Assembly: GCA_017513445.1 (NCBI GenBank)
Contig: JAFXFS010000016.1
Span: forward strand, 95,375-159,374
From: Bacteroidales bacterium
GTDB lineage: Bacteria; Bacteroidota; Bacteroidia; Bacteroidales; UBA932
DNA: 64,000 nt
Direction: 5' to 3'
The position numbers were made by a program, and so were the translations under genes. The notes beneath the pieces are model-generated. The model saw only the letters and a list, made by a program, of their open reading frames with translations, did no database searches and had not been told where the DNA came from. Below are positions 17,136 through 29,850 of this stretch, one piece after another. The stretch's first letter is position 1, and every line of letters starts with the position of its first letter.

Positions 17136-18785
17136 TTAGACAAAACTTTTCATAATAGATGTAGTTGGAATCTCCTTCTCTGATACTGGAGTAAAGTAGT
17201 GCAAGAACTGTTTAAGACGATATGCTTCACTATACTCTGGACAATTCTTAGGGACAGTTGCTAAAATTTTCTCTGCACTTGTACGTAGAACTGCAAATTC
17301 AATCAGATATGTAGAGTTAAAAAGGACATCCGCATCCTCTTGGAAAGGATAAATCCATTGTACTTCCGAACGACGGACATTTGGCCAGGCAGAGATAGTC
17401 TCTCTTGCAGTAAATGCACCTTTATTGTAATCTCTGATAATTCTTCTCAATAGTCTGTTATCACTTGTAGGAATTGAGTTGTGATTGTCAAGCGATACAC
17501 TTGTGATAGTATTGATAAAAATACGGAACTTCTCATTTTCGCTTACTTTATCCGTTAATCTTGGATTAAGTGCGTGAATTCCTTCGATGAGCAAAATAGA
17601 TCCATCAGTGATTTTCAATTTCTTTCCGTTGAACTCTCTAAGACCTGTAACGAAGTTATATTCAGGGACTTCCACCTCTTCTCCATTCATAAGTTTTAGG
17701 AGGTCGCTTTGAAGATATTTATGATCTACTGTCTCAAAATTATCAAAATCGTAAGAACCATCAGGAAGTTTTGGAGTATCAACTCTATTAACAAAATAGT
17801 CATCTGTAGAGAATGATATAGGACGGAGACCACAGGCCTTTAATTGCACTGAAAGTCTCTTACAGAATGTACTCTTTCCACTACTTGTAGGTCCGGTAAT
17901 TAGGACAATTTTTACCTTCTCAGGAGAGTTATAGCGTCTCTCTATCTCCTCAGCAATCTGCACAATCTTCTTCTCCTGAAGTGCCTCAGCTACTTGAATA
18001 AGATCTGGAGCCATACCCTTTTGACAGGCAATATTGACATCACCAACATTATTAAGTCCCATAATTTTATTCCATCTGAGTGACTCATCAAGAATTTCAA
18101 AGGTTTTATTTTGATCTATGAATGGTGCCAATTCATCAGGTTTATGACGATTTGGAACACGAATCAATATACCACCTCGGTATGGCATTATATCCCACAC
18201 TTTAAGATAAGCAGAACTTGGCACCAAAGCATTATAGTAGTAATCTGCACAATCACCAAGTGTATAGTAGGTAATATATAGGTCACCACAACTCTCCAAC
18301 AATTTTACTTTATCAGTGTAACCAAGTGATTTAAAGAGTTTTACGGCCTCTTCAGTAAGTACGTGATGTCTTATGAAAGGGAGGTCTTGTGCCACTATCT
18401 CTCTCATTCTCAAGCGAATAGCATCAACTTCGTCGTGAGAAACAGCAGTAGAATCATCCCTCTCGATAGTGCAGTAGAATCCCTTGGAAATAGGTCTTCT
18501 TATTACAATTTTACAATTTGGAAATAGCTCTTGTGTAGCTTTACATAGAAGAAAACAGATAGAACGACAATATACATTTCTACCATCGTAACTTGAATAG
18601 TCCAAAAATTCAACACTTTTGCTATTAAATACCTTATAAGTCAGCCCTTCTGAGACATTATTAACTCTTGCACTAACTATTTTATATGGCTCATTGAAGC
18701 CAAACTCTGTAGCAATACTTTTAAGAGAGGTACCTTCAACAAAACTCTTTGTCGTGCCGCAGTTTTTACAAAAAATATCAACCAT
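17136..18785 (-). CDS. Nucleoside (uridine) kinase with ThrRS-like N-terminal region
   Basis: A 549-aa cytoplasmic protein with two parts. The N-terminal 270 residues resemble the TGS/editing region of threonyl-tRNA synthetase (FPNCKIVIRRPISKGFYCTIER, LPFIRHHVLTEEAVKLFKSLGYTDKVKLLE). The C-terminal half is a P-loop kinase of the uridine kinase family with Walker A GPTSSGKST, then FSTDDYFVNR and ILLIEGIHALNPRL. This fused form is common in Bacteroidota and Firmicutes and is annotated nucleoside kinase; the role of the ThrRS-like part is unresolved. It lies 7 bp from both its neighbours, so it is probably in an operon with the PanE-like gene. Confidence 0.85.
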   Translation of the reverse strand: MVDIFCKNCGTTKSFVEGTSLKSIATEFGFNEPYKIVSARVNNVSEGLTYKVFNSKSVEFLDYSSYDGRNVYCRSICFLLCKATQELFPNCKIVIRRPISKGFYCTIERDDSTAVSHDEVDAIRLRMREIVAQDLPFIRHHVLTEEAVKLFKSLGYTDKVKLLESCGDLYITYYTLGDCADYYYNALVPSSAYLKVWDIMPYRGGILIRVPNRHKPDELAPFIDQNKTFEILDESLRWNKIMGLNNVGDVNIACQKGMAPDLIQVAEALQEKKIVQIAEEIERRYNSPEKVKIVLITGPTSSGKSTFCKRLSVQLKACGLRPISFSTDDYFVNRVDTPKLPDGSYDFDNFETVDHKYLQSDLLKLMNGEEVEVPEYNFVTGLREFNGKKLKITDGSILLIEGIHALNPRLTDKVSENEKFRIFINTITSVSLDNHNSIPTSDNRLLRRIIRDYNKGAFTARETISAWPNVRRSEVQWIYPFQEDADVLFNSTYLIEFAVLRTSAEKILATVPKNCPEYSEAYRLKQFLHYFTPVSEKEIPTTSIMKSFV

Positions 18786-18792
18786 ATATCAA

Positions 18793-19797
18793 TTAGTTAA
18801 AAAATTCAATATTTTTGAATGATGGTGTAAGTTTACCATCCTCTATTTGATGAATAATCTCTACCACTTTGTCATTCATTGGGGTAGGGAAACCAACCTT
18901 CTTTCCGAAAGCTGAAACAACTCCATTGATAGCATCAACCTCACTCTTTTTACCCTTTTCCAAATCCTGCAACATACTTGCCTTGAGAAGTGCGTGTTTC
19001 TTTATTGCTATCGGTATGATAAAGAATGAAATCGCCTTTTTGAAGGAGTTTTTATAATCCAGCAACTTGACAATATCTTTACCTTGCACAGGTTCTATTT
19101 TTATTCCACCTTTTGCACAAACATCTATACACTCTTTAATGAGAGCTTGAACTATTCGACGAGATCTCTTCTCTTTTGCTGCCTCTCCAAATGTTGAACC
19201 CAAAACAGCACTCATACCAGAGAAAGCAGAATTGATAAGCAGTTTACTCCATCTTGTACCAATAAAATTTTTATCATAATCCACGGGTCCCATCATCTCC
19301 AAAAGTCTCTTGACTTCATTAAGATGGTGATTTGGATTAGGGGAGAGAGAACCTATTGAGAATGTCAGACTATCTACAGCACTTGTCAATTCACAAACAC
19401 CGGGATCTTTCATTGTTGCTCCCCAGGCAACTGTACAACCAAGAACTCTATCTTCACCTACAATCTCAGCGATTTCTAACTCAGGAATACCGTTTTGAAG
19501 AGTAACAATTACGCCATCCTCAGCAATAAAATCTTTAAGAAAAGTGACAACTTCTCTATTGTGTTGCTGTTTGGTCATCAAGAAGATTATATCATATTTA
19601 CCTGACATCTGATCAGGTGTATATGCAGTTACCTTTTGATTAAAGTAAATAGTCCCAACTACTGTAGCACCATTATTTTGAAGTGCTTCAATATGGGCTT
19701 TATTTCTATTAATCAATTCAATTTCTCCACAATTTTTTGTGATGTAAGCGCCTAATATTGTTCCTAATGAACCGGCACCATAAATTGCTGCTCTCAT
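18793..19797 (-). CDS. panE: 2-dehydropantoate 2-reductase family (ketopantoate reductase)
   Basis: A 334-aa cytoplasmic NADPH-dependent reductase, by family the enzyme that makes pantoate for coenzyme A. The N-terminal Rossmann motif is YGAGSLGTILGAYI. TLQNGIPELEIAEIVGEDRVLGCTVAWGAT is the typical second region, and the C-terminal helical domain includes RWSKLLINSAFSGMSAVLGSTFG (conserved Lys of the catalytic site) and GKKSEVDAINGVVSAFGKKVGFPTPMND. No other pantothenate genes are nearby, so a related ketone reductase role remains possible. Confidence 0.85.
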   Translation of the reverse strand: MRAAIYGAGSLGTILGAYITKNCGEIELINRNKAHIEALQNNGATVVGTIYFNQKVTAYTPDQMSGKYDIIFLMTKQQHNREVVTFLKDFIAEDGVIVTLQNGIPELEIAEIVGEDRVLGCTVAWGATMKDPGVCELTSAVDSLTFSIGSLSPNPNHHLNEVKRLLEMMGPVDYDKNFIGTRWSKLLINSAFSGMSAVLGSTFGEAAKEKRSRRIVQALIKECIDVCAKGGIKIEPVQGKDIVKLLDYKNSFKKAISFFIIPIAIKKHALLKASMLQDLEKGKKSEVDAINGVVSAFGKKVGFPTPMNDKVVEIIHQIEDGKLTPSFKNIEFFN

Positions 19798-19828
19798 AAT
19801 ATAATTTTTATAAATTATTAATAATCAA

Positions 19829-21046
19829 TTAATTATCTAATTCTATCCAACCTGCATCGACAAGAATTGAATCTACTTTTGTAACATTTTGCCATCTGTC
19901 ATAATCATTACGATTAGAGAAGATAAGGAGCAGACATTCAGATTCAGGATAGCGACCTGCATAAATTTGAAATCCTCCATTATCTCCTGTGTGATAGACT
20001 CTTTTGGTAAAATCTGGATTCTCCTCAATAAACCAGCCATAACCGTATGAGGTAAATGGTCTGTTCTGATAAGAACTGAAAGTAGAACCAGTCACTTTTA
20101 TCTTTTCAGTATGAGCAAGTTGCAGAGTTTCCAGATCAATAATCAAAGAGTTACGAAGTGCTTTTTCCCATTTGGCAAATTGATGGGTAGATGTATAGAT
20201 ACCTCCATCTGCTTTTGTAGCGAAGAATGTCTCTTCACCATAATCATATTCACGCCAACTTCCAATTACAGGGGCCTTCTCTTGCTCTCTTTTGGCAGCA
20301 GCTTGTGCCTCTGGAGTTCTATCTGAGTCGGCCGCTAAAGTTTCACTCTCGTCAACAGGAATATATCCGTGAGCCATATTTGGAATCTCTTTATCAGGAG
20401 AGAAGTAGAGTGTTTGGTCCATACCGGCAGGGAGATGTATATTTTCTCTCATATACTCCTCGAATGATTTTCCTGTAACTTGTTGAATAATACTATAACA
20501 CAATTGGAAAGTAGGATTCATATATTGGTATTGTGTACCTGGCTCAAAATGAAGTTTCTCCAGATTTTCCATATAAAGAATACAATCTTCATCTGTCGCA
20601 TAGAGCACAAACTCTCTATTGTCTCTCGGACGATAATCTCCAATTCCAGAGGTATGAGATAGGAGATGAGAGATTTTTATATCGTTATAGAATTCACCTT
20701 TGAAGTGTGGGAAATATTTTTTCACAGGATCATCAAGAGATATTTTTCCTTCATTAGCAAGTTTAAGCATTGCAACAGCTGTAAATTGTTTAGATACTGA
20801 TGCTATATTGAAAAATGTATTGCCATCAATCTTCTCCTTTGTGTTAAGATCAGCCAGACCAAAACCCTTGTCATACATAACTTTATCACCTTTCAATATC
20901 AATACCGCTGCACCTGGCTCATCGGCAGGATAGAGCTCTTGAAAGAATTGGTCAAGTCTATCTTGTGCAATTTTGTCTCTATTATCCATTGAACAGGAGT
21001 GTAATATTAGTGTTGATAAAACTATTGCAACTAAATATTTTCCCAT
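19829..21046 (-). CDS. Serine hydrolase, beta-lactamase class C / DD-peptidase-like lipoprotein
   Basis: A 405-aa lipoprotein with lipobox Cys18 (ILHSCS). The catalytic motif SxxK is seen as NIASVSKQFTAVAML (Ser83, Lys86). The second motif Y-x-N is in YQYMNPTFQL, and HTGDNGGF near the C-terminus is the K/H-T-G motif, with HTG as is usual for this group. HLLSHTSGIGDY is also characteristic. Family members act as esterases or D-aminopeptidases; resistance to beta-lactams cannot be inferred. The ATG at 21046 is chosen because ATTATTATG context matches neighbouring starts; 21055 is an alternative. It may lead the minus-strand operon down to 15608. Confidence 0.85.
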   Translation of the reverse strand: MGKYLVAIVLSTLILHSCSMDNRDKIAQDRLDQFFQELYPADEPGAAVLILKGDKVMYDKGFGLADLNTKEKIDGNTFFNIASVSKQFTAVAMLKLANEGKISLDDPVKKYFPHFKGEFYNDIKISHLLSHTSGIGDYRPRDNREFVLYATDEDCILYMENLEKLHFEPGTQYQYMNPTFQLCYSIIQQVTGKSFEEYMRENIHLPAGMDQTLYFSPDKEIPNMAHGYIPVDESETLAADSDRTPEAQAAAKREQEKAPVIGSWREYDYGEETFFATKADGGIYTSTHQFAKWEKALRNSLIIDLETLQLAHTEKIKVTGSTFSSYQNRPFTSYGYGWFIEENPDFTKRVYHTGDNGGFQIYAGRYPESECLLLIFSNRNDYDRWQNVTKVDSILVDAGWIELDN

Positions 21047-21084
21047 AATAATCATTTTTGAGTTAATTTGTAAAAATAATTGAA

Positions 21085-21092
21085 TATTTTTG
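21085..21092 (+). promoter_or_regulatory. -7 box TATTTTTG, candidate promoter of mnmD
   Basis: An exact TAnnTTTG match, 30 nt before the ATG at 21123. Confidence 0.45.
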
Positions 21093-21122
21093 AATAGCAA
21101 TAGGTTATAATCCGAAAGAGTA

Positions 21123-21836
21123 ATGAAACACCATATAATTACAAGTGCAGATGGATCAACTTCACTTCAGTTAGAGCAATTTGATGAGGCATATCACTCA
21201 ATAAATGGAGCATTCACTGAAGCACAACATATCTACATAGATAATTGTCTGGAAAAGCTCTCATCTATTGAGAATTTGACAATTTTTGATGTAGGATTTG
21301 GAAGTGCACTTAATGCAATATTATCATTGGCTTGGCATATATCCAGAAGAGATGGAAGTGGAGATATTCTCTATTGTGGAATTGAGAAATATCCGATACA
21401 ACTATCTGAAATTGAGCAATTTAACTATTGTGATAAAATATCTGAATACTATAATATACCTCTGAATAAGTTAAGAGATTTATTTATTAAAATTCACCAC
21501 TCTCCCTGGGAGGAGGTGTGCGAAATATCTACAAACTTTAAACTCATTAAGAATAGATGCGATATTGCAGATTTAAAGGATGAGTTCTACATAAATAGGA
21601 TGATAAATGGGGGATTAGCTGCAATTTTCTACGACACATTTTCCCCAGCCACACAACCTGAATTATGGGCAGAGGAGATATTTGTAGAAATTGCTAACGG
21701 AACGCCAGAAGGGTCGATACTATCAACATACTGCTGCAAAGGTATCGTCAAAGAGAGACTTCGCAAAGCAGGTTTTAATGTATCAAGAGTAGCAGGTCCT
21801 CCTGGTAAACGACACATCATTATGGCCGTAAAATAG
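21123..21836 (+). CDS. mnmD: tRNA (5-methylaminomethyl-2-thiouridine)(34)-methyltransferase MnmD
   Basis: A 237-aa cytoplasmic methyltransferase corresponding to the MnmD half of E. coli MnmC, which methylates nm5s2U34 to mnm5s2U34 in tRNA. Family features are DAYHSINGAFTEAQHIYI (here EAYHSINGAFTEAQ), IFDVGFGSALNAIL as the SAM-binding motif, FYDTFSPATQPELW in the active-site region and RKAGFNVSRVAGPPGKRHIIMA at the C-terminus. It is a free-standing MnmD without the MnmC FAD domain, as in many bacteria. MnmE, which acts on the same wobble uridine, lies at the far end of the window. Confidence 0.9.
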   Translation: MKHHIITSADGSTSLQLEQFDEAYHSINGAFTEAQHIYIDNCLEKLSSIENLTIFDVGFGSALNAILSLAWHISRRDGSGDILYCGIEKYPIQLSEIEQFNYCDKISEYYNIPLNKLRDLFIKIHHSPWEEVCEISTNFKLIKNRCDIADLKDEFYINRMINGGLAAIFYDTFSPATQPELWAEEIFVEIANGTPEGSILSTYCCKGIVKERLRKAGFNVSRVAGPPGKRHIIMAVK

Positions 21837-21847
21837 CAAGCTTATTT

Positions 21848-22042
21848 GCAATCTATTACAACTCGTTATTGCTGGAGACACATCTGAACGTCATTGCTGG
21901 GCGCTAGCACGGCAATCTATTGAGCAGTAATACATTAGAAGCGTGAAACAGATTCCCGAGACAAGCTCGGGAATGACGGAAAATGTAACGTCATTGCTGG
22001 CAATGTACTCCTCTTACACGTCATTGCTGGGCTATATTACCC
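21848..22042. repeat. REP-like palindrome cluster 2
   Basis: It lies between the convergent mnmD and YARHG genes. It holds a partial GCC-type copy, a full GCC-type copy (CGTCATTGCTGGGCGCTAGC then ACGGCAATCTATTG), a CCCG-type palindrome (GATTCCCGAGACAAGCTCGG then GAATGACG), and two truncated CGTCATTGCTGG copies near 21989 and 22019. Confidence 0.8.
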
Positions 22043-22067
22043 AGAAATGAAGTTATAGATGATCTGA

Positions 22068-23573
22068 TCAGTCATTGGTGGATGTTGGTCCCACTGGGCG
22101 ATAATCCAAATCTGCATTATCGTAATAAACTCTGGAATGTTGAAGTATTGATTCATCTACATCCAGGTTAAATTCACTTGAATAATGAATATCACAATTA
22201 CTTAATGCTAAATCATATAACTCAATGAAAAGGTGTGAACCATTCTGTGTAAATCGACAACTATCAAAATGGATACCACGAGTGCTATAATCTGCAACCA
22301 CAGCTCCATTGTTGCGATAAAAGTCTGAATGGAAGAATTTTGCAGAATTAACACTATTCAAGACCATTATACCGTGAGAGCAATCTCTTATAATCGATGA
22401 GTCCATAATCAAATTTGTTACATTGTAGGCCTCAATACCCCAAGTTCCACAACCGAAAAGATCGCAATTTAAGATATTGACATCTTTACAATTTCTCAAT
22501 GAGATAACTGAACCTATACAATTGCCTGTTTCAGTGTGTCCGACTGTAAGATTTTGGATAGTTATATTCTCACATTTCAAAAAATTAAGAGTTACAGCAT
22601 AACGTGGATCCACAACGATTGAAGATGGGTACTCTCCAACAATTTTAAGATTATTAATACCAATCATCGTAAGTTGTCTTCCATCAAAAACCTCTTCACT
22701 CAAAATTGTATTAGGATGGTAAAAGAAACTATTATCCACATAATCAGCAAAACCTATATTGCAATCTCTTAGGATATTAGGCATATTAAGTAAATTAGAG
22801 AAGTTTAGATGTGTATTCTCCTTGATGACAATTGTCCTGTTGCTACCCAAAGATGATAAGAATTCATACTCATTACTTACTTCAATAATCTGCTCCTGTT
22901 CAGGAGAATTCAAAGATTTAAATTTCTCTTCACTCTGAATCAGAGCAATATTTGCCTGTTCAATTATCGATAGCTGGATAGTACTGTTATCTTCTACAGG
23001 TGAATACCAAGAGTAGTTTTCAAAGTACTCTTTTAATTCTCTATTTGAGAAATTGTAACCATTTCTGGCATAAATTTCATTTCGCATAAGTGCCAGAGTT
23101 TGAACATCATAATTATCAAAATAGTGAATATTCAATAGACAATCTGATGTTATACCGTCAGGTGGATATTTCTCGATATCTCGTTGAAATTTAACATTAT
23201 GTTCCAATGAATCAGGTGTTAAATACATTAACCAAACCGGTTCATTCTTATCATTGAAGAACAATAGAAAGTACATCCCTTCCTGACGAATATATTGAAC
23301 TTCCCAATCCGGCTCTACGCGAAGTATCCTCTTCAAAAGTTGGGGATCATCATAATCAATAGTATAGAAACCCTCTTTTTCAGGATTGCGTGTCATAGTA
23401 AACTGATAGTCATCCCTATATTCCGATTTACCCTGCATATATACAGCATCGCCATCTACAGTAGCTCTGTAAAGCACTTCACCATCAAACCAAGTACTAT
23501 TATTCTGAATTCTCTGCGCCTGTAAGTTGAGAGATAAAAGTGTTATTGAAAGAATTAATATTAGTCGTTTCAT
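22068..23573 (-). CDS. Secreted protein with YARHG domain and right-handed beta-helix
   Basis: A 501-aa exported protein; the signal peptide ends near LQAQ (residue 20). Residues about 158-200 form a YARHG domain: LMRNEIYARNGYNFSNRELK followed by EYFENYSWYSP. Residues about 240-480 are repeated beta-helix coils of the pectate-lyase type (ENITIQNLTVGH, KDVNILNCDLFGCGTWGIEA, LIMDSSIIRDCSHGIMVLNS). YARHG domains are extracellular modules of unknown ligand; beta-helices often bind or cleave polysaccharide. No catalytic residues could be assigned, so the function is unknown. Confidence 0.8.
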   Translation of the reverse strand: MKRLILILSITLLSLNLQAQRIQNNSTWFDGEVLYRATVDGDAVYMQGKSEYRDDYQFTMTRNPEKEGFYTIDYDDPQLLKRILRVEPDWEVQYIRQEGMYFLLFFNDKNEPVWLMYLTPDSLEHNVKFQRDIEKYPPDGITSDCLLNIHYFDNYDVQTLALMRNEIYARNGYNFSNRELKEYFENYSWYSPVEDNSTIQLSIIEQANIALIQSEEKFKSLNSPEQEQIIEVSNEYEFLSSLGSNRTIVIKENTHLNFSNLLNMPNILRDCNIGFADYVDNSFFYHPNTILSEEVFDGRQLTMIGINNLKIVGEYPSSIVVDPRYAVTLNFLKCENITIQNLTVGHTETGNCIGSVISLRNCKDVNILNCDLFGCGTWGIEAYNVTNLIMDSSIIRDCSHGIMVLNSVNSAKFFHSDFYRNNGAVVADYSTRGIHFDSCRFTQNGSHLFIELYDLALSNCDIHYSSEFNLDVDESILQHSRVYYDNADLDYRPVGPTSTND

Positions 23574-23635
23574 AGAATTAATTTGAATTTAGAGTTTAAA
23601 AATAATCATTAAATTTCAAAGTGACAATAATTTAT

Positions 23636-23643
23636 TAACTTTG
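23636..23643 (+). promoter_or_regulatory. -7 box TAACTTTG, candidate promoter of the 23672-29844 operon
   Basis: An exact TAnnTTTG match, 28 nt before the ATG at 23672. It would drive the four-gene run ending with the beta-galactosidase gene. Confidence 0.5.
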
Positions 23644-23671
23644 TAGTATTAAGGATAAGTTATTATTTAAT

Positions 23672-25081
23672 ATGAAAAGAGTTTTAACACTGTTTTTGTT
23701 ATCACTTACTGCCATATCTTTAATGGGACAGGAAACTGAGAATAATCAAGTAGTTCTGCTTGAAAAAGAGTTCGATAAGATTGATGGAAGTTGGTCAGGA
23801 AAGTTAAGTATGGGTATCAATTCATTAGGACTATGCTTTAATATAATTAATGAATCAGATAAAACAATTTGTACTTTGGATGTACCTGAGCAGGGAGGTG
23901 TTGGCATACCTACAGAACTGGTTATCTTAACAGATAAGGAGATAGAGATCTATGTTCCCACTTTGGGATTAAAATACAAAGGATTTAGAAAATCATCTGA
24001 CATAATAGAGGGAACATTCTCTCAACACGGAATAGAACTCCCATTGATTCTCAATCCTGGAAAATTAAAAGCAAACAGACCACAAACTCCTAAGAAACCA
24101 TACCTATACAGGAGTGAAGAGGTAACCTTCTATAATGAAGCAGAGGGTGCTACACTCAAAGGAACGCTTACTTATCCAATGTTAGAGTATAGATATGCCA
24201 AAGGGAGCATTCCTGTAGTTGTTATGGTTACGGGAAGTGGTGGACAAAATAGAGATGAAGAGCTATTTGATCATAAACCATTTCTGGTAATTGCCGACTA
24301 CCTTGCGAAATGTGGAATTGCATCACTAAGATATGATGACAGAGGAGTTGGAGAATCCACTGGACCTACTTATAATATGACAACACTAAATATTAAATCT
24401 GATGCAGAGGCAGCAGTTAACTACTTGAAAAGTCTTAATGAGTTTGGTAAAGTTGGTGTTTTAGGTCATAGTGAAGGTGGAACAATAGCATTTATGTTGG
24501 GTGGTGATAATTGTGTTGATTTTATTGTATCACTTGCTGGAGCTGCAGTCAAAGGAATTGATATTCTTGTAGATCAGAATAGAGTACAACTTGAACAGAG
24601 AGGATTGAATAAAGATCTTGCGAATAGTCACAGCACTGTCCTGAGGGCAATATTCGAAGATCGTATAAACAAAGTACAAGTGACTGATAATGAGAAATAT
24701 ATCAGTGAAATTTGTGCAAAGAATTCAATAGTTCTACCAACAGAGATTCAGTCATCATTGAGCAATTTCATAACATTTGGTGGGATATGGCTTGATTGGT
24801 TTTTGGCATACGACCCTGCTGAAGCTATTAAGAAGATTAAAGTTCCCGTAATGGCCATTAATGGAGATTTAGATCTTCAGGTTATCAGCAAAAGTAACCT
24901 CAAAGTTTTGGAAGATAATTTAGAACCAAATAGTAAAAATCTTATAAAAGAGTATCCATCATTGAACCATCTCTTCCAACATTGTAACTATGCTGATGCG
25001 TTGAACTATTGGAAGAATGAGGAGACAATATCTCCTGAGGTATTGAAAGATATTGCAAATTGGATCAACTCAATTAAATAA
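23672..25081 (+). CDS. Secreted alpha/beta hydrolase
   Basis: A 469-aa exported hydrolase. A signal peptide (MKRVLTLFLLSLTAISLMGQ) precedes an N-terminal beta-rich region (residues about 30-150). The alpha/beta-hydrolase domain follows with VVMVTGSGGQNRDEE as oxyanion region, ASLRYDDRGVGESTG, and the nucleophile elbow GVLGHSEGGTIA. The acid is likely in NGDLDLQV and the His in SLNHLFQH. This arrangement is common in Bacteroidota; members cleave esters or short peptides. It is 4 bp upstream of the hotdog thioesterase gene and heads a probable four-gene operon. Confidence 0.87.
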   Translation: MKRVLTLFLLSLTAISLMGQETENNQVVLLEKEFDKIDGSWSGKLSMGINSLGLCFNIINESDKTICTLDVPEQGGVGIPTELVILTDKEIEIYVPTLGLKYKGFRKSSDIIEGTFSQHGIELPLILNPGKLKANRPQTPKKPYLYRSEEVTFYNEAEGATLKGTLTYPMLEYRYAKGSIPVVVMVTGSGGQNRDEELFDHKPFLVIADYLAKCGIASLRYDDRGVGESTGPTYNMTTLNIKSDAEAAVNYLKSLNEFGKVGVLGHSEGGTIAFMLGGDNCVDFIVSLAGAAVKGIDILVDQNRVQLEQRGLNKDLANSHSTVLRAIFEDRINKVQVTDNEKYISEICAKNSIVLPTEIQSSLSNFITFGGIWLDWFLAYDPAEAIKKIKVPVMAINGDLDLQVISKSNLKVLEDNLEPNSKNLIKEYPSLNHLFQHCNYADALNYWKNEETISPEVLKDIANWINSIK

Positions 25082-25085
25082 TCGT

Positions 25086-25559
25086 ATGAATAAAATAAAG
25101 AATCCATATAAAGGTTTTGAAGATCAGGGATACAACTGTTTTGCCTGTTGCCCAAGCAATCCGTACGGACTAAAAATGGAGTTTTATGAAGATGGAGATT
25201 ATGTAGTCTCTATCTGGAATTCATCCGATAACTATCAAGGTTGGCTAAAAACTCTTCACGGAGGAATACAGGCAACACTTATGGATGAGTTAGGCGGATG
25301 GTTAGTAAACAGAAAGCTACAGGTGGCAGGTATGACAACTGACCTCAAAATGAGATATCGTCGCCCTGTACCTACCGGGGATAATGTCAAAATTGAACTT
25401 AGAGGGCAAATCAAGGAGTTCAAACGCAATTTTGCCTTCATAGAGGTAACACTTTCTCATAATGGAGAAATCTGTTCTATCTGTGAAATGAGATATTTTT
25501 GTTTCTCAAAAGAGAAATCAGAAAGTGATTTCGGCTTTACAGGATGCGAACTGGAATAA
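25086..25559 (+). CDS. PaaI/YbgC-type hotdog thioesterase
   Basis: A 157-aa cytoplasmic hotdog-fold protein, probably hydrolysing an acyl-CoA. The family signature is LKTLHGGIQATLMDELGGWLV, with the HGG turn and catalytic Asp/Glu in the central helix. TTDLKMRYRRPVPTGDNVKIE follows in the beta-sheet. A Cys pair near the N-terminus (NCFACCPSNPYGLKM) is typical of one subgroup. The ATG at 25086 is used; a start at 25053 would overlap the hydrolase gene by 29 bp. Confidence 0.85.
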   Translation: MNKIKNPYKGFEDQGYNCFACCPSNPYGLKMEFYEDGDYVVSIWNSSDNYQGWLKTLHGGIQATLMDELGGWLVNRKLQVAGMTTDLKMRYRRPVPTGDNVKIELRGQIKEFKRNFAFIEVTLSHNGEICSICEMRYFCFSKEKSESDFGFTGCELE

Positions 25560-25578
25560 ACAAAATAATTATAGATAT

Positions 25579-26700
25579 ATGAAAAAACTAATTGTTATGG
25601 CTTTAGCAACAACACTTATGGCATCGTGCGTTAAAAACGATGCACCAGCACTTTTCCCAAAAGAGAATTTTGAAACTACAGTTGATGGCAAAGAGGTCTC
25701 TCTGTACACACTAAAAGCTGGTGATATTACTATGCAAGTGACCAATTTCGGTGGTCGCGTTGTGGCCCTATGGACACCGGACAGAGATGGCAAATTAGAG
25801 GATATTGTATTGGGTTACAATAATATAGAGAACTATGTCAATAATCCAGGAGAGAGATTCCTTGGTGCAGTTGTAGGACCTTATGCAAACAGAATAGCCG
25901 ATGGCACATACACTATCGGAGAAGAGGTTTATAATTTTCCAAAAAACAATAATGGTCAAACACTTCACGGTGGTTTGAAAGGTCTTGATATGGTTGTTTG
26001 GGATGTAAAATCTGTAAATGAAAATTCAATAGAACTATTCTATCTTCGTCCTGACGGACAAGATGGGATGCCTGGAAACCTCTCAATAACAATGACTTAT
26101 ACTCTTACTCCTGAAAATGAGTTTAAGGTAGATTATTCAGCAACTACAGATAAGGCGACTCACGTGAATATCTCTCACCACTCATTCTTTAACCTAAAGG
26201 GAGAGGGTAATGGTACAATTGAAGATTTGGAGATGGTTATCAATGCATCTGCAACTACACCTGTAAATGAGGTACTTATTCCATCAGGCGAAATTGCTGA
26301 TGTTACCGGCACTCCTTTTGATTTCCGTGAGCCACATCTTATTGGAGAGAGGATAAATGCTGATAATGAGCAACTTAACTTCGGCAAAGGTTATGACCAT
26401 AACTGGGTGCTTGACCGTAAGGGAGATGGAGTAGAATTTGCTGCTTCCGTTTATGAAGCTAATTCAGGTAGATTTATGTCAGTTTATACAGATCAACCGG
26501 GTATGCAGTTCTATAGTGGAAACTTCTTTGATGGAACAACCAAAGGAAAGTATGATAGAGAACTTCGCTTCCGTGAATCAATTGCACTTGAGACTCAAAA
26601 ATTCCCAGACACACCTCACCATAATAATTTCCCTTCTACATTATTGAATCCTGGAGATACTTACACTCATATCTGTATCTACAAATTTGAAGTAAAATAA
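25579..26700 (+). CDS. galM: Galactose mutarotase (aldose 1-epimerase), lipoprotein
   Basis: A 373-aa lipoprotein (lipobox Cys17, LMASCV) of the GalM family, which interconverts alpha and beta anomers of galactose or related sugars. The conserved segments are GAVVGPYANRIADGTY with the binding Asn-Arg, NNNGQTLHGGLKGLDMVVW, VNISHHSFFNLKGEG with the catalytic His, GYDHNWVLD and a C-terminal Glu in RESIALETQKFPDTPHH. Periplasmic location and the adjacent beta-galactosidase gene (9 bp downstream) suggest that both process galactosides outside the cytoplasm. An upstream in-frame start at 25525 would overlap the thioesterase gene. Confidence 0.92.
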   Translation: MKKLIVMALATTLMASCVKNDAPALFPKENFETTVDGKEVSLYTLKAGDITMQVTNFGGRVVALWTPDRDGKLEDIVLGYNNIENYVNNPGERFLGAVVGPYANRIADGTYTIGEEVYNFPKNNNGQTLHGGLKGLDMVVWDVKSVNENSIELFYLRPDGQDGMPGNLSITMTYTLTPENEFKVDYSATTDKATHVNISHHSFFNLKGEGNGTIEDLEMVINASATTPVNEVLIPSGEIADVTGTPFDFREPHLIGERINADNEQLNFGKGYDHNWVLDRKGDGVEFAASVYEANSGRFMSVYTDQPGMQFYSGNFFDGTTKGKYDRELRFRESIALETQKFPDTPHHNNFPSTLLNPGDTYTHICIYKFEVK

Positions 26701-29844
<3,144 letters not shown>

Positions 29845-29850
29845 GAATGG

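Noticed and set aside
17136..18785. Nucleoside kinase with ThrRS-like region as a misassembled fusion
   Set aside because: The frame is uninterrupted and this fused form is a known family in Bacteroidota, so it is not anomalous.
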